DNA from: Dactylellina haptotyla
Lineage: Eukaryota; Ascomycota; Orbiliomycetes; Orbiliales; Orbiliaceae
Reading direction: 5' to 3'
NCBI GenBank assembly: GCA_031310005.1
Contig: CM062386.1
Location: forward strand, 2,542,001-2,606,000
DNA length: 64,000 nt
Shown: positions 25,265 through 39,661 of the stretch, one piece after another
Layout: the number at the start of each line of letters is the position of its first letter
How positions within the stretch are numbered: the stretch's first letter is position 1
Translations under genes and position numbers: made by a program
The notes under the pieces: model-generated
What the model saw: only the letters and a program-made list of their open reading frames with translations
What the model was told of the DNA's origin: nothing
The model's database searches: none

Positions 25265-27179
25265 TTATAATACTTATTATTTTAAAATATAAATAATAAT
25301 TATATTTCATAAAAAATAAAATTATTTTAATAATAATTTAATATATATTATTATATATAAATATTATAAAAAATAATAAATATATTTAATCATCCTATTA
25401 ATAATTATAATAATTTTATAAATAACTTTCTAATATTTAATTTATTTATTTAATCTAACTATTTATTTAAAAATAAAAAATAATAAATTTTTTTTTTTAA
25501 TAAATAGTTATTAATATAACACTATAACAAATTTTAAAATAAAAACTAATTTTTTATCAAATATAAAATCATCTAATAAATTATTATATATTAAATTTTT
25601 AATATATTAGTTTACCAATTCCTCTACTATTAATTTATTTTACAACAATATAAAATAAGAATATTTAATTAATTTATTAATTATTATTTATATAATATTA
25701 TATAATTTTGTGTTATCTTTATCAAATAAGTTTCTAAAAAAGATAATTTTATTATAAAATTTATTAAAATTTTATACTATAATATATTAAATATTTTTAA
25801 TAATAATAATTTTTTAAATAATCTTATTATACATATATTATATGTTGTAATATAGCAATAAATAAAATTATTATATTTTAAAAATAATAATTTTTAAAAT
25901 AATTTTTAAATTTTTAATAATTAAAATAATTTATTAAAAATATATTATATATATTATATATTATATTTTTTATAAATTAGATAAATTAAATATATAAATT
26001 TTATTTTAAAATTTTAAAATACTATTTTTTCTAAATTATATTTAATAATATATTTTATATTATTATTATAAATAGTATTTATATTTTTAAAATTATAAAA
26101 TCCTTATAATAATTATATATTATTTTATTATAATTTTAAATAAGTTTTATTTGTTGTTACAATAAATTATGTATTATTATATATTAATATTATTAATTAT
26201 TTAAATTTCAATATAATAATAATTTTTATTTTTGAATTTTTATAATTAATTTATTATAATAAAGTATTTATTATTATATTTTCTTTTTAATTTATATTAT
26301 ATTATAAAATTAAATTTTATTAATTCTTTTAATTATTATACTTACTTTAAATTAAATTATTTTGATATAATAAAATATATTAGGCTTTAATAATTACTAT
26401 AAATAATAATTTAAAATTAAAATATTTTTAAATATAATATTTATTTATATAGTATTATAATTATTACTAATATTTTTAATTAAATATTTTATAATTATAA
26501 AAATTTATAAAATATTAGTAATTTTTTTATATAATTAAAAATAACTATTATAATTTACTTCTACTTCTATTATATATTTTTATTTAATAATTTAATTAGC
26601 AATTTTACTATTTTATTATAATATATTAAAAATAATAATAAAAATTAATAAATTGTAAGAACGATTATAGTTTTTTTATATTTTTTAGTTTTAATTATTT
26701 TATATTTTTATTATTTTTTTAGGTTTATTGTTAATTTTTATTATAAGATAATAGATTTTAGAAATTTTATTATTATTTTATAAAATTCATATTTTTAATT
26801 TAATAAATAGAATTTTTATTATAATATATATATATATATATATATATTTTAAATAAAAAAGATTAAAATATTATTTAAATAAATAATGATATATATATTT
26901 AATAAATTATAAAAAATTATGTTTAGTAATGATTAAAAGTTTACTAATATATTTATTAAATTAAATAATATTATTATTATTTAAAAAATTTATATAAAAT
27001 ATAAAATATAATTTTTTATTTTTTTCCTATAATAATTTAAATTAAATTATAAACGTTTTTTAAATCCAATTTTATAAATATTATAATATTTTATAATTTA
27101 TTAAATAAGTTATTTATTAAAAATAATAAATATTTATTCTTAATTATAATATTATTTAATTTTTTATAATTTATATATA
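25265..27179. other. AT-rich converted stretch, element not identified
   Basis: Nearly 2 kb of A+T with an (AT)n run at about 26824-26847. It should be continuous with 28644-29498 before the hAT insertion. I see no LTR, no clear polymerase motif and no open frame. It probably derives from an older, fully converted retroelement, but that is inference. Confidence 0.4.
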
Positions 27180-27187
27180 ATTGTAGT

Positions 27188-28152
27188 TAGTGTTGGAAAT
27201 GGTATGGTAGTGGTGGCAAATCGCTACCATATACCATTCTATTTGATAAAATCAAAACCATTCCATGCTAAACAACCATATTATTTTATATTATTCCATA
27301 TAATAAATATATATAATATTATTTATTATTATTATTTAAAATAATAATAATAAATATATATAATATTATATTATTTATTATTTTAAATAGTAAAATATAT
27401 ATTTACCATACCATTTACCATTTAATTTTTTTTTACTATACCATTTACTATTACGCTATACCCGATTAGGACGACTAAATACAATAATTTTAATTAATTA
27501 TATAATTTAAATTTTTTTTAATTTTTTTAATTTTTTTAATTTTTTAATATAAATATATATATAAATATTAAAAAAATAATGTTAAAATGATAAAGTTAAC
27601 ATACATGTGTGTTAATCATATTAAATATATATATTTAAATTAGTGTGGGAGATGATGAAACACTTAATTAAATTAAGCGAACCACATTAACCCAATTAGG
27701 TAATATAAGTGAATTTTAAAATTAAATTAAATTAAATTTAAATTAAATTAATATAAATTAATTAAATTTGATCATACAATACGAAAAAATTGGTTTTTTT
27801 TTGAAAAAATTGAAAATGATTAGAATTTTGAAAAAGTTTTTTAAAAATCTTTTGATTTTAAAAAAATATAATTATTTTTACCACCACCACCACTACTACC
27901 ACTATTGCCACTATTGCTGCTATTACCACCACCACCACCAATATTATATTAAAATAAAAAAATAAAAATAAAAAAAATAAAAAAATAAAATAAAATAAAA
28001 ATAAAATAAAAAAATAAAAAAATAAAAAATAAAAAAAATAAAAAAAAATAAAAAATATATATATTTATTTTAAATATATAAAATAAAATGATGATCTATT
28101 TTTAGAATATCTATTTTTAGAATTAATTTTTTAGTATATTAATTAATTAATT

Positions 28153-28190
<38 letters not shown>

Positions 28191-28635
28191 TACTATTTAG
28201 TTAACACACATGTGTGTTCTTTATTAATTAATATTTTTTAATTTTTTATTAAAAATTAATTAAAAAAATTAAATAAAAAATTAAATAAAAAATTAAATAA
28301 ATAATTAAATAAAAAATTAAATAAAAAATAAAATGGATTACCCGATTAGGAAATTTATTGTTTTTTTAAAATAATATATAGTATATTATTTATTATATTA
28401 TTTTAAGTTATTATACTATTTATTATATTATTTTAAAAAAAATTAATTTACTATATTATTATTATATTATTAAAAATTGAATTTATTATATTATTTATTA
28501 TATTATTTTTAAAAAAGTATTTTATATTATATATTATTATTATTTAAAAAAAAAAAAAAATTCTATACCATTTACCATTACCATATGGTAATGATATGGT
28601 ATGGTATGGTTTTTACCATACCACTTCCAACACTA
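27188..28635. mobile_element. hAT-like DNA transposon, probably non-autonomous
   Basis: The ends are inverted repeats: TAGTGTTGGAAATGGTATGG on the left and TAGTGTTGGAAGTGGTATGG on the right in reverse complement. They are flanked by a perfect 8-bp duplication ATTGTAGT (27180-27187 and 28636-28643). T/CAGNGTTGGAA-type ends and an 8-bp duplication are diagnostic of hAT. The subterminal parts hold many GGTATGGT/TACCAT motifs. The 1448-bp length and absence of a BED or hATC motif suggest a non-autonomous copy. Internal features are CCCRATTAGG three times (27461, 27691, 28341) and two near-palindromes ACATGTGTGTT (27603, 28208). Confidence 0.9.
28156..28186. repeat. (AT)n dinucleotide run
   Basis: About 30 bases of pure AT inside the hAT-like element. 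A second repeat array, based on AATTAAATAAAA, lies at about 28258-28330. Confidence 0.85.
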
Positions 28636-28643
28636 ATTGTAGT

Positions 28644-29498
28644 GACCTATTTTTTTTTCTAATAAATAGAATTAATAGTTTAATCAATAACAATAAATTA
28701 TAAATAAATCCTTTCATTTTTATATTATTAATATAATTATATAATATAATACTTTTTTTATAGTAACAACTTATACATTAATTTAAATAATAAATTCTTT
28801 TTTAAAAGTAATAGAATTTTATAATCTTAAAATTAATATTTTAATAATTAATTAATTAATTCTTTTTTAAATAATTATTTAAAATTTATATAAAATAATA
28901 AAATATTATACAATTCTTTTAATACTATATTATTTTTTAAAAAAATAATATTAATAATAATTACTTTTTTATTTAATTCACTATATATATTTTTTAAATA
29001 AATAATTTTAATAGTTATTATATAAAATCTTACAATTTATTATATAATTATATAATTATTTACCTAATTTATCTTTAAATTATTTTATTATAATTATAAT
29101 AATTTTAATATAATATTAAAATTTTTATTTTATTATATTAAATATAACTTTCTTTTAGTAATTTTTAATTTATAATAAAAAAATATATATTTAATATATT
29201 ACTTTTATTATTAATATATTTAATTTATTAATTATTTTTTTTTTTTTAATAAAAATATTTATTCTTTTATTATAAATTATTTTAAAATAAAATTAGAGAA
29301 AATTCTATAATCTATTATTATTATAATTAATATAGTATTATTTTTTAAAAATATTATAAAATTAATTATTATATATTTAAAATATTTTTTTAAAAGTAAT
29401 TTATTATAAATTATAATAAAAATTATACTAATTAATAAATATATATTTTTTATTTTAAATAATAAAATTTTTATTATTTTAAAAATTATTTTTAATTA
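28644..29498. other. AT-rich converted stretch, no gene seen
   Basis: Continuation of the DNA that the hAT-like element entered. Only A+T-rich sequence is seen, with an 11-T run near 29238. It ends at a Helitron-like repeat. Confidence 0.45.
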
Positions 29499-29736
29499 TT
29501 TTATACCCGACTGAAAGGAAGGGTCAATGGTTTCACAGGCAAAATCAATTTTCCCCAGAAGGAAATCTCCAAAATATATTATTTTTATAACTATGTTTGG
29601 TAGTGCACCAACCTTATCACCAACCGCAAACAAAAGAGTGTGGTTGATCGAGACTAATCAAAATAAGAAATTTATATAAATAAATAACACCTTTTTTTTT
29701 CAATCGGGTTTAAGTGCGGCGAAGCCGCTCTTCTAG
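29499..29736 (+). mobile_element. Helitron-like short repeat, copy 1
   Basis: Starts TTTTATACCCGACTGAAAGG after an A and ends with a hairpin GCGGC-GAA-GCCGC (29716-29728), then TCTT and CTAG, followed by T. A 3' hairpin followed by CTRR and insertion between A and T are Helitron hallmarks. At 238 bp it has no coding room, so it would be non-autonomous. ACCCGACTGAAA near the start and TTCAATCGGGT (29699-29709) form subterminal inverted repeats. This copy keeps G+C along its whole length. Two other copies are at 40589 and 44680. A foldback MITE is the alternative. Confidence 0.65.
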
Positions 29737-29851
29737 TTTTAATTTATTATTATAATTTTTTTTAAAATATTTAAATTTTTTATAATTATAATATTTCTTA
29801 TTTTTTTTTAATTAAATGTTTTAAATTATTATTATTATTATAAACTAATAT

Positions 29852-30352
29852 TGTTACACTTCGTACACTACCCAATGTAACGGCACAAATATACAATACT
29901 GAGATATGTAAAACTCTCTTTCTACCTATGATATTTAGATTTCTTAATAAAAAGTATATATAAAACTACAAGGTATTAAAAATAGTTTACCTAAAATATA
30001 TAATAATAATAAAATAAAAATAATTAAATACTAAATTATATTTAAATTAACCAATAAAAATAAAAATTATTTTATCAATTCTAATGATAATCTTATATAT
30101 ATAATTATAACTTCCTAAATTTTAAAGGTTTTAATTCTAAAATTCTAATATTCTAAAGTTTTAGATATTAAAGTTTTAAAATAATATATTATACCATAGT
30201 TAAAAATATAAAATAGATAGGTAAACTTTATAAATAAATATATTAAAAATAATATATATTTATAAATATAATATGTGACAGTAGAATTTAAAATAGTGTA
30301 ATATAGAATAAGATATAAATATTTATATTATCAAAACTTATAATCTATAATA
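29852..30352 (-). repeat. 3' LTR of element B
   Basis: On the plus strand it starts TGTTACACTTCGTACACTAC. The outer 90 bp keep G+C; the inner end at 30352 is converted. It is the same length as its partner at 37990. Confidence 0.92.
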
Positions 30353-33349
30353 TTATCCTCTCTTTCTAAAATAAATCTTTATGTAAATGATCTTTTCATA
30401 AAATCCAGGGTTCTATATAAATAATAGTAGCTAAATACAAAATAATAATATACTATTATTATTCCTATGTAAAAATTTAATCTTATATATTATTAGTTTT
30501 TATGTTAAAATTAAATTTATATAAAATAATAATTTATATTGTAATATAGGATTCGTTTTTAAATAAATACTTATATAATTATACATATATAAAAGTGTAG
30601 CAATTAAATCAAAGTAATAAAATAAAATTTAAATTATAAAATATTTTTATAAATATAAATAATTAATATATTTTTAAAATAATAAATATTGGTAAAACAC
30701 TAGAAGAAATTTCGTTACAAAAAGGTTTATATCAGGATATAGAATATTAAGAATAAAGGAAAAAGAGTAAATATCATATATAAATTTTGTTAAAAAAATT
30801 GGTATAATTACTGGGTATATTTAGACTTTAATCCTAAATATACAAAATATATTTATTAAAAATATTCTTATATTTTTATTAATTTAAATAAATTTCTTCC
30901 TAATAATTCTTATTAATTATTGTTAATATTAAATAGTAAAACAAATTTATAAAAATATTGATTATAAGGAGTATAATCTTTTTAAATCTAAAAAATTTCA
31001 AGTAAAATTATTGGTTAAAATAGCCGAAATTTCCATTAAAATTATATATCTTTATTGTGAAATTAAAATATTAAATTAATATTTTAATATAGTAATATAG
31101 GAAAAGAAATTAATAAATTAAGAGTAATTATTTTTTAAAAAAAAAATTTAAATTAATCCTACTAATTTTGAAAATTTAAATAAGATAGATTTTAAATGAT
31201 TATAATAAGAATTTATAGGTATAGATTAAAAGATTATAAATTTTCAATATTAATTTTATTTTTTTAATTATTTTTGTTTTTTCTTTATAAGTTATACTAT
31301 ATTTTTTTACTAAAAATAAATTTAAATAGTAGCGAAAGGTAGGTTATATTCAGGGATCTATTTGTTATTTTGCAAACCATATGATAATAATTATTTAATT
31401 AAATATTTATTATTTTTATTAGGTTTATTAAAGATTTTTTTAAATTTATATTTTATATAATTTTTATATTTTAATTTTTTATTTTCTAAATCTTTTTTTA
31501 AATCTAAAAATACTAATTTTAAGAGTAAAATATAAAAAGATTAATAAATTTGGGTAGGTTTTAAGATTTCAAATTTAAAAATATTATTACTAAATTTTCT
31601 AATAATAATGAAAAATCTATATTTTTAGTAATTTAATTTTTTACTTTATCATTTTTTTTGTTTAATATATTTGGTAAGCAGGTATACTTTATTTCCTTTT
31701 TTTAAAAAAAATACTTTTATATATTGTTAATTATAATAATATAATATATATTTTGTTATAAATTAAAAATCTTTTTATAAATTATTATAAAATTTTTTAT
31801 ATTATTAATATATTTCTTTATTTCAAAATAATTTCTTTAGGTATCATAAAGGTAATATTATAATAGATTCCATCCTTTAAAATAATAGGATTCCATCCTT
31901 TAAATACTTTATAAAATATATATTTAATAAATAAATATTTAAATATATTATAAATAAATTTAAAATATAATAATAATTTAATTTAATTATTTTATACTAT
32001 ATTAAGGAAATTTTTAATTATATTTTAATAATTTAAATAATTTATTTTATAACTCTATTTATCTAAATATATTCTTTATTAATAATGTTAATTTTAATAT
32101 TAATCTAATTTTTAACTAAATTTTAAAATTTATTAGCAAATAGCATATCTCTATTACAAATATATTTGAATTATAATTTATATTAATTAAAAATTTATTT
32201 ATTATAAATTTGTTTAAGTTCTATTATAAATTATTTAAAATTTTATAATTTTAAAATTATTATTTTATTAAATTTGTAAGTAATAATTAAAATTTTATTA
32301 TAAATAATATTTATAAAGAGATTTTTAAAAAAATATTTCTTATATAAAATTATATAAAATAATTTAGAATAATTTTAAAAATATATTATAGGGTTATAAT
32401 TTTTATAGGTAAATATTGGCTAAGTTTATTTTAATAGTATATATTATAAATTTTTATATATTATTTAATATATTATTATATTTAAAATTAGAAATAAGAC
32501 TTAGTTAAAAGTTCCTAGGTATATTTAGTTTTTAAGTATTTATAGGCTAATATATTATAATATTATTTAATAAATTATTATTAAAATTTTTTAATAAAAA
32601 TATAGAAGAAATTTCAAAAAATAAATTCTTTTTTATTATAAAGTAATTTGAAGTATTAGGGTTTTTAATAGTATTTTTTATAATAAAATATTTATTATAG
32701 TTTTATTTAAAATTTTTATAAACTAATTTTTTAAATATAAGAAATAAAATTAAAAATTATTAATTAAAATAATTATATATTATTTTTTTTAAAATAACTT
32801 TTATTGAATTAGACTTTAGTTATTAAATTAAATCGTTGATTAATAGTGTTAATTTTAAAATTTTTTTTTTTTTTGTAGTATATAATCCTTATATTGTATT
32901 GATTAATGAGTTTTTATTAGTGGATTTATCATTTATTAAAATTTTTAAATGATAAGAAATAGGTAAGATTTTTATAATTTAAATATATAGTAAAATTTTT
33001 TTATTTAAAAATATACTTTTATATTTTGTAAGCTTAAACAATAACCATTAATTCTTTATCATAAATAAGGTATCATAATTTGGTAACATTAAATTTATAA
33101 AAAAGATAAACAATAAAATACCATTTTTAATTTAATTATAATTAACACAGACAAACTCTTAATATAGCATTAAAAACATCTATTTCAATCTTGATAAATA
33201 AATCAAGATTATATAATTTAAGAATAGGAATTAAAAAAATAATTCTTTAAAAATATTAAAGGTGTATATCTAATTAAAAATCATTTTAAAATATACACCT
33301 ATTTTTATTAATTTTAAAAGGGTAATAAACATATAACTATATTATTTAA

Positions 33350-33700
33350 TAAATTATTAATAATAATTATAAAATCTTAAAAAGCTTAAATGTCTTTAAT
33401 ATTTTAAAATTAGAACCATTTTTGAATTATATTAACTTTTTAAAATCTATCTTAATTTCTTTAATTATAATAATAACTTTAAAAAATTTATATTTTGTAA
33501 CTTTAAATTCCATTTTTTCTAATTTAATTTTAAAATTATATTTATCTAATATTTTGAAAATAATAATAATATATTATTAGTGTTTTTTAAAATTTATACT
33601 ATAAATTAATATATTATTAAAATAAATAATACATATTTTATTAATATAATTTTTTAATATATAATTTATAAAAATCTGAAAAAATACCAAAATGTTGATT
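33350..33700 (-). pseudogene. Reverse-transcriptase relic of element B
   Basis: Minus-strand reading gives a decayed FINYILxxYIxK...ILIYS segment, then an EKxEFKV-like block and a KEIKID-like block. This is the order of the gypsy reverse-transcriptase palm: catalytic loop region, ILIYS, EKCEF and PEGIxMDPxK. It supports family and orientation only; it is broken. Confidence 0.7.
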
Positions 33701-36700
33701 AATCCTATAAATATAATTAAATATTTAAATAAGTTATAATAACATTTAAATATTATTTTTTAAACATTTTTTAAAGCAACTTATAAATTATAGTAAGTAA
33801 TAATGATGTTAAACTTAGTAAAGTGAATTACTCCAATAAAACAGTCTAATAATTTGTTGATTTAGGGTAAGCTATTGCAATCTTTAATAATAATAATGTT
33901 AAAACTTCAATAGTTGATACAAATTTATAATTTTTTATTTTTTTTAAGAATGAAAAGGATTAAATATTTAATTAAAAATTTTAAAAAATAAATATATCCT
34001 TTTTATAAATTTTTTTTAATATATTTTTTAAAAATTTTAAATTTTTTTTTGGTACAAACATAAATAGGTAAAAACTTAAAAATAATATTTTTTTATAATA
34101 ATATTTCATAAGTAAATTTATTAAATAATGGTAATACGTTTTTATTTTTAATTTTTTTAAAAATTTGAATCCATTTAGGAATTTATTTTAGAATTTTAAA
34201 AAATAAGATATTTTTAATAATTTCTTTAATAATTTTAATAATATTTTTGGTTTTAAGCTATATTTGTTTAAAAATATTAAGTTTATTACAAAAGTGGTGG
34301 TAGATTTCTTTATCTAAAAAATATTCTATAAGTTATAAATAAATTTCTTTTAATTATTTATAAATTATTTATTAAATTTAATATAAATTTTATTAATAAT
34401 TACAATAAATAAATTTAATTATTTTATTTTTAAAATTTATAACTAGATTATAATTTTTTAACTAATTATATTCTAAAATTAGGTTATCATTAGTAAAATT
34501 AAGAATATCAATAGTTTATTTTTTAAAATATTTATTAATAATAAAAGTTACATTAATTTTATATTTAATTGTTTTTAAAGGACTTTTTTTAAAAATAATA
34601 ATATTATATGTAATATTTTTAAATTATATAAAAAAATTATATTTTTTAATATATTTTTCTAAAATATATATAATTTTTATTCCATTATTTGCGAAAACTT
34701 GCGTAAAATTTCTATTAATAATATAAAATATTTAAAAATATTATTTTTTAATTTAATTAAAAATTCTATCAAATCTTTTTTTAATAAAATTAGAATTAAA
34801 CAATTTAATATATATTACTATCCAAAATTTTTTTAATTTAAAATATTATATTATTTAATATTATTAAATTTTATATTATTAATAATATTTCTGGTTTCTT
34901 CCCATTCTTAAAGATTAAATAATATACCTATTATAATTAAAATGTTTTATTAACAATTTCAAATGTAAAATTTTAAATTTTTTTTATAATAAAATTATTA
35001 TTTATAATTTAAATAATTTTTATAAGTATATAATCTCAAGAGTTTTTTTTAATATATTATAAAGGTGATGTTAATTTATTCTTATGTATAATTAATGTAA
35101 ATATATAGATTTTTATTATAGGAATAATAGTTAAAAAATTTTAATTTGTAAAGTTGGCATTTTTTTTTTCTTTTTTTAATTCCTGTAATATTAATTTTTA
35201 ATGTTATTTTGGTAATATTATAATTTTTTGTGTAAGATTAATATATTTTATAATTTTGTATTAATTTAGTTTTATAATAATAAAATATTATAAAATAGAT
35301 AATTTATTAATAAGATTTATAAAAACTTTTTTATTATTTTTTTATATATTTATAGTTAAAAGCAACTATTTGATTTATATAATTTTAATATATAAATTTG
35401 GTTAAATTTATATTAGGATATTTATATAATTAATATCAATATATTTTATATAATTTTATATATTAATTTATAAATTAAGGCCAACTTTTATTATTATTTA
35501 TATAAAATATTAGATAATCATATCCTATAGGTCCAATACTAGGTAAGGTAAATTATCTAAGATATTAATTTTCTTAATATTTAAGTATAATATTTATTTT
35601 TATAATTTTTATTAATTTTTTTAATATTCAATTTTTAAAAGTTTATTTATTAAAATATTTAATTTTTAATGAATAAATAATATTATTAATTATTAAAAAT
35701 TAATAAATTTTTTTAAATTAATTTTTATATAATAAATTAATAAAAAATATTAAATAACTTTATAATTTTTATAAATAAATTTTAAATTTATATTAATATA
35801 TAGTTTTAAAATTTATTATAAACAAATTTTTTTAAATTTTATATTTTTTTATAGGTTATTTAAAAATTTTAAATAAATTATAAATGTGTAACTCCTTCTA
35901 AGAAAAGGTTTTCCTATTTAAAATAATATTCTTCCATAATAAATTTAACATTATTTTTTATTAAATATTTTTGATTTTTAATTTTTAAAAAGTATATATT
36001 TTAAATAAAATAATAAATAAAATAAAAATTTAAATTTTTTAATATAATTAGGATTTAAAAGATAGCTAAATTAGTATTAAAAATATTTTCTTTATTAATT
36101 TAATAAAATATAATATTAAATTAATATTTTTTAAATTCTTCTTTAAACTACTAATAATTACTTTTATATTTTTTTATATATTTATTATAGTTTTTTTAAT
36201 TTTTTTTATAATTATATTATTTTTATAATATTTTTTAATTAATTATTCTAATATTCTTTAAATATTAATTGATTAAACAATTTTATTTAATATATTTTTT
36301 TTTATTACATTAATAATATATTGGTTTGTTAGATTTTAAAAAATAATTTCTTAGTTACTAATTTTAATTTTAAATTTTTTTTAATTTTATGGGAGATAAT
36401 CTAAAAATATTTTTTAAAGTTTAATTATTTTTATTTTGTTACTATTAATTATTTAACCTTTAATAGTTATTTTGAGGGGTGTGTGGGGGATTACTTTAAT
36501 TCTAAAATAATTAATTTTAATTTATTGTAAAATAATTTTTAGAATTATAAAATAATTGATTTTCTTAATTGTTATGATGAGGTTTAGGTTGATTATTTTA
36601 TTAATTTAAGTAATTTCTTTAGGGGTTGGAAAATTGGTTGTAATTATTGTGAATTTATAAAATATTTGCTTTATGTTTATGGAAGTAGTTATTGTTAAGT

Positions 36701-37683
36701 TTTATGATTAAATTTTTAATTGTATAATATTAAATTTTTAAATTATATGTAATTATTTTAATGACTTTTTATTTTTATATAGGTTTTAATTTTTTTTTAA
36801 TGTAATAAATTAGTTATTCTATTATATATTTTGCTATAGAGATATAAGTATTAATAATTTAAAAATATTTTTTTATAAATTTAATTTATTGTAAATTTTA
36901 AATAATGTGAAAAACTTTTTTTATTTTATTTTAATATTTATAAAGTTATTTAAGTTTTTTTATAAAATATAAATAATTAATAAAAGTTTAAATAATATAA
37001 TTATTATTAATTTTTTATTTTTTGTTTTTTTTATTTTTTTTATATTACATAAGGTAAAAATTGTAGGTATAGAAAATAATTTTAATAAAAATATAAAAAA
37101 ATAGATTTTATTTTTATTATTTTTAAATTATTAATATTAAAATAAAAAATAACAATTTATTAACTAAATTAATTAAATTTATATAGTAAGCCATTAAATT
37201 TATTAAAATTTAATACTTTTATTTTTATAATAAATAAAGATTTAAAGTAAGTTAGTAAAATTTATTAAAAATTATTAAAATTGTTAAAATTTTTTATTAT
37301 TATTATTAAAATTTTTATTAAAATTTTTAAATTTTAAGATTGGAAATTAATTTACATCAAATTTTATTTTTATTTAATATAAAATAAAAATAAATTTTAT
37401 TTAATCTTAAATTAAATCCTAAAGTAATTAATATAATTTTCTTTTAATCATATTAAATATACCTTATATGTTTTTATAAATTTTAATAATTATTTAAATT
37501 ATGGTGATTATTTTTTAAATTCTTTTAAAATTTTATAATTATTTCTAAATTTTATAAATGTTTATTATTATTTAGGATAATAATTGTAGTTAAACTATTA
37601 ATAATATTGTTAATTATATATAATTTTTCTTCTTATATTTGTATAGTAGTATTAAGATAGATTTTATCATTAATAATAGAAAT

Positions 37684-37785
37684 TTTGTTTTCATCTTTAA
37701 ATAAATTAATGTTTAATATTAATAAAGGTAAAAGTTTGTTTTCATCTTTAAATAAATTAATGTTTAATATTAATAAAGGTAAAAG
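37684..37785. repeat. Tandem duplication, 2 x 51 bp
   Basis: Two near-identical units containing TTTTCATCTTTAAATAAATT, with a period of 51. They lie in the internal part of element B beside its 5' LTR, before or at the start of gag. Confidence 0.85.
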
Positions 37786-37989
37786 TGATATTTCTCTTTA
37801 CTTATATAAATAATTTTTATTTAATTAATTTAGTAAATAATAAGTTTAAATTTATATAATTATACATTATAAAGATAAATAATTTCTCTTTTATTATTTA
37901 TAATTTTATATTTTAATATAATAAAATCTTCTAAATTAAAAATATCATTATATATATGCTTTTTTTTGTTAAAAGATAATTAGTTAAAG

Positions 37990-38490
37990 TGTTATACTTT
38001 GTATGTTATCTAATATAATGGTACAAATATATAATACTAAGATATATAAAACTTTCTTTCTACTTAAAATACCTAAATTTTTTAATAAGAAGTATATATA
38101 AAATTATAAAATATTAAAAATAGCTCACCTAAAATATATAATAATAATAGAATAAAGATAATTAGATATTAAATTATATTTAAGTTGATTAATAAAAATA
38201 AAAACTATTTTATTAGTTTTAATAATAATTTTATATATATAATTATAACTTTTTAAATTTTAGAGGTTTTAATTTTAGGGTTTTAATATTTTAAAATTTT
38301 AGATATTAAAGTTTTAAAACAATATATTATATTATAATTAAAAATATGAAATAAGTAGGTGAACTTCACAGGCAAACATATTAGAAATAATATATATTTA
38401 TAAATATAATATACGGTAGTAGAACTTAGAATAGTGTAGTGTAGAACAAGGTACAGGTATTTGTACTGTCAAGACTTGTGGTCTGTGACA
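37990..38490 (-). repeat. 5' LTR of element B
   Basis: On the minus strand it starts TGTCACAGACCACAAGTCTT. Here the 38395-38490 end (outer) keeps G+C and the 37990 end (inner) is converted, the mirror image of the partner LTR. Confidence 0.92.
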
Positions 38491-38495
38491 AATAT

Positions 38496-39377
38496 AAATT
38501 ATATTAATTTCTATGGGTTGTAAACTATAGAAATTCTTAAATACAATTAGTTATACTTAAAATTAAAAAAAATTATAATTTTTATATATAATATATAAAA
38601 TTTTTATTTTAATTATTAATATTATAAAAAATTTTAATATATTAAAATAATTTATTTTAATTTCTAAAACAAATATAATCATTTTTTAAATTTTTTTTTT
38701 AATTTTTAAAAATAAATTATATATAACATTTTTTTATACTATTTAAATAATTTTAAATATAATATATAAAAATAAATTATATAATTAAAAAAACTATTTT
38801 TTTATTTAATATTTAAAATAATAAAATTTATAATTTTTTATTTATTTATATTATTAAATTATATTTTTAATATATTATAAAATCCTTCCCAACTTTTTAA
38901 TTCTTTTAATTAATTATTTTTAACTTATTTATTTAAAATTAAAATTAATTATTTTAATATAATGCCTCATAATTAATTAAATATAAATTTAATTTTATAT
39001 TATTATTTTTAAATAATTTAAAGTTTAAAAATTTTAATTAATAAATAAAATTTTATATTTTATTATAAATATTTATATAAATATTTAATTTTTAAACAAT
39101 TTTATTAATTAAATTTATTAATTAAATTTAAAATAATTGTAATAAATATAAAATATTTATTTAATTTCTAATAAAATAATTTATAATATTTTACAAATAA
39201 AAATTTTAAAAATTCTATTTTTTTTTAATATAATATTAATTATTTTATTAATTTAAAACTTATTATTATATGTGGATGTATAGGAATTTATAAATCTTTT
39301 ATTTTATAATATTTTTTTTAGGGGGTAAAATTTGATATAATATATAATATAATATTAAAAAATTTAAATTATTAAAA
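38496..39377. other. AT-rich converted stretch, no gene seen
   Basis: Sequence into which element B inserted. Mostly A+T; a small spot with G+C lies at 39270-39330 (ATGTGGATGTATAGGAAT and a GGGGG run). Nothing was identified. Confidence 0.45.
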
Positions 39378-39661
39378 TATTAAATTTTATTTATAAAAAA
39401 TTATATAAATTAATATTATATATAAAATTTTTTATAATAAATAATAATTAATAATTAAATTAATAATTGATTTTTTTAAATATAAATATTATAACTTTTT
39501 ATTTATATATATAAAAAATAATAAAATATATAAATATTTAATATAAAAGCTAATATTTATATTTATATATTTATATATTAACTTACTTAGTAAGGTAAAT
39601 ATATTAAAACTATTGTATTTTAGATGATTGTGAGGTTTTGCAAAATTAGTAAAACTTCACA
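39378..39661 (-). repeat. LTR of the H type, second copy (about 284 bp)
   Basis: Aligns with 20430-20770 over its length. On the minus strand it begins TGTGAAGTTTTACTAATTTT. Only the 39600-39661 end keeps G+C. ATTAA follows it at 39662; the matching five bases on the other side are shifted, so a solo LTR is likely but the duplication is not proven. Confidence 0.55.

Larger units (their letters stand above)
29852..38490 (-). mobile_element. Ty3/gypsy chromovirus fossil B, full length
   Basis: Two 501-bp LTRs (29852-30352 and 37990-38490) are flanked by a perfect 5-bp duplication AATAT (29847-29851 and 38491-38495), giving an 8639-bp element. The orientation is minus: next to the left LTR the minus strand has a polypurine tract (GAAAGAGAGGATAA), and integrase tail/chromodomain (about 31400-31700), reverse transcriptase (about 33350-33700) and gag (about 35-37.8 kb) follow in reverse order. 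It is complete in length but its coding part is broken throughout, with dozens of lesions. Age: older than the RIP that altered it; LTR divergence is dominated by that process and cannot date it. Confidence 0.92.

Noticed and set aside
27768-27965. Open frame with a His-rich stretch (HHHHYYHYCHY)
   Set aside because: It is a CCACCACCA/CTACCACTATT low-complexity run in the hAT-like element; no domain, and the rest is Lys/Phe-rich translation of poly-A and poly-T.
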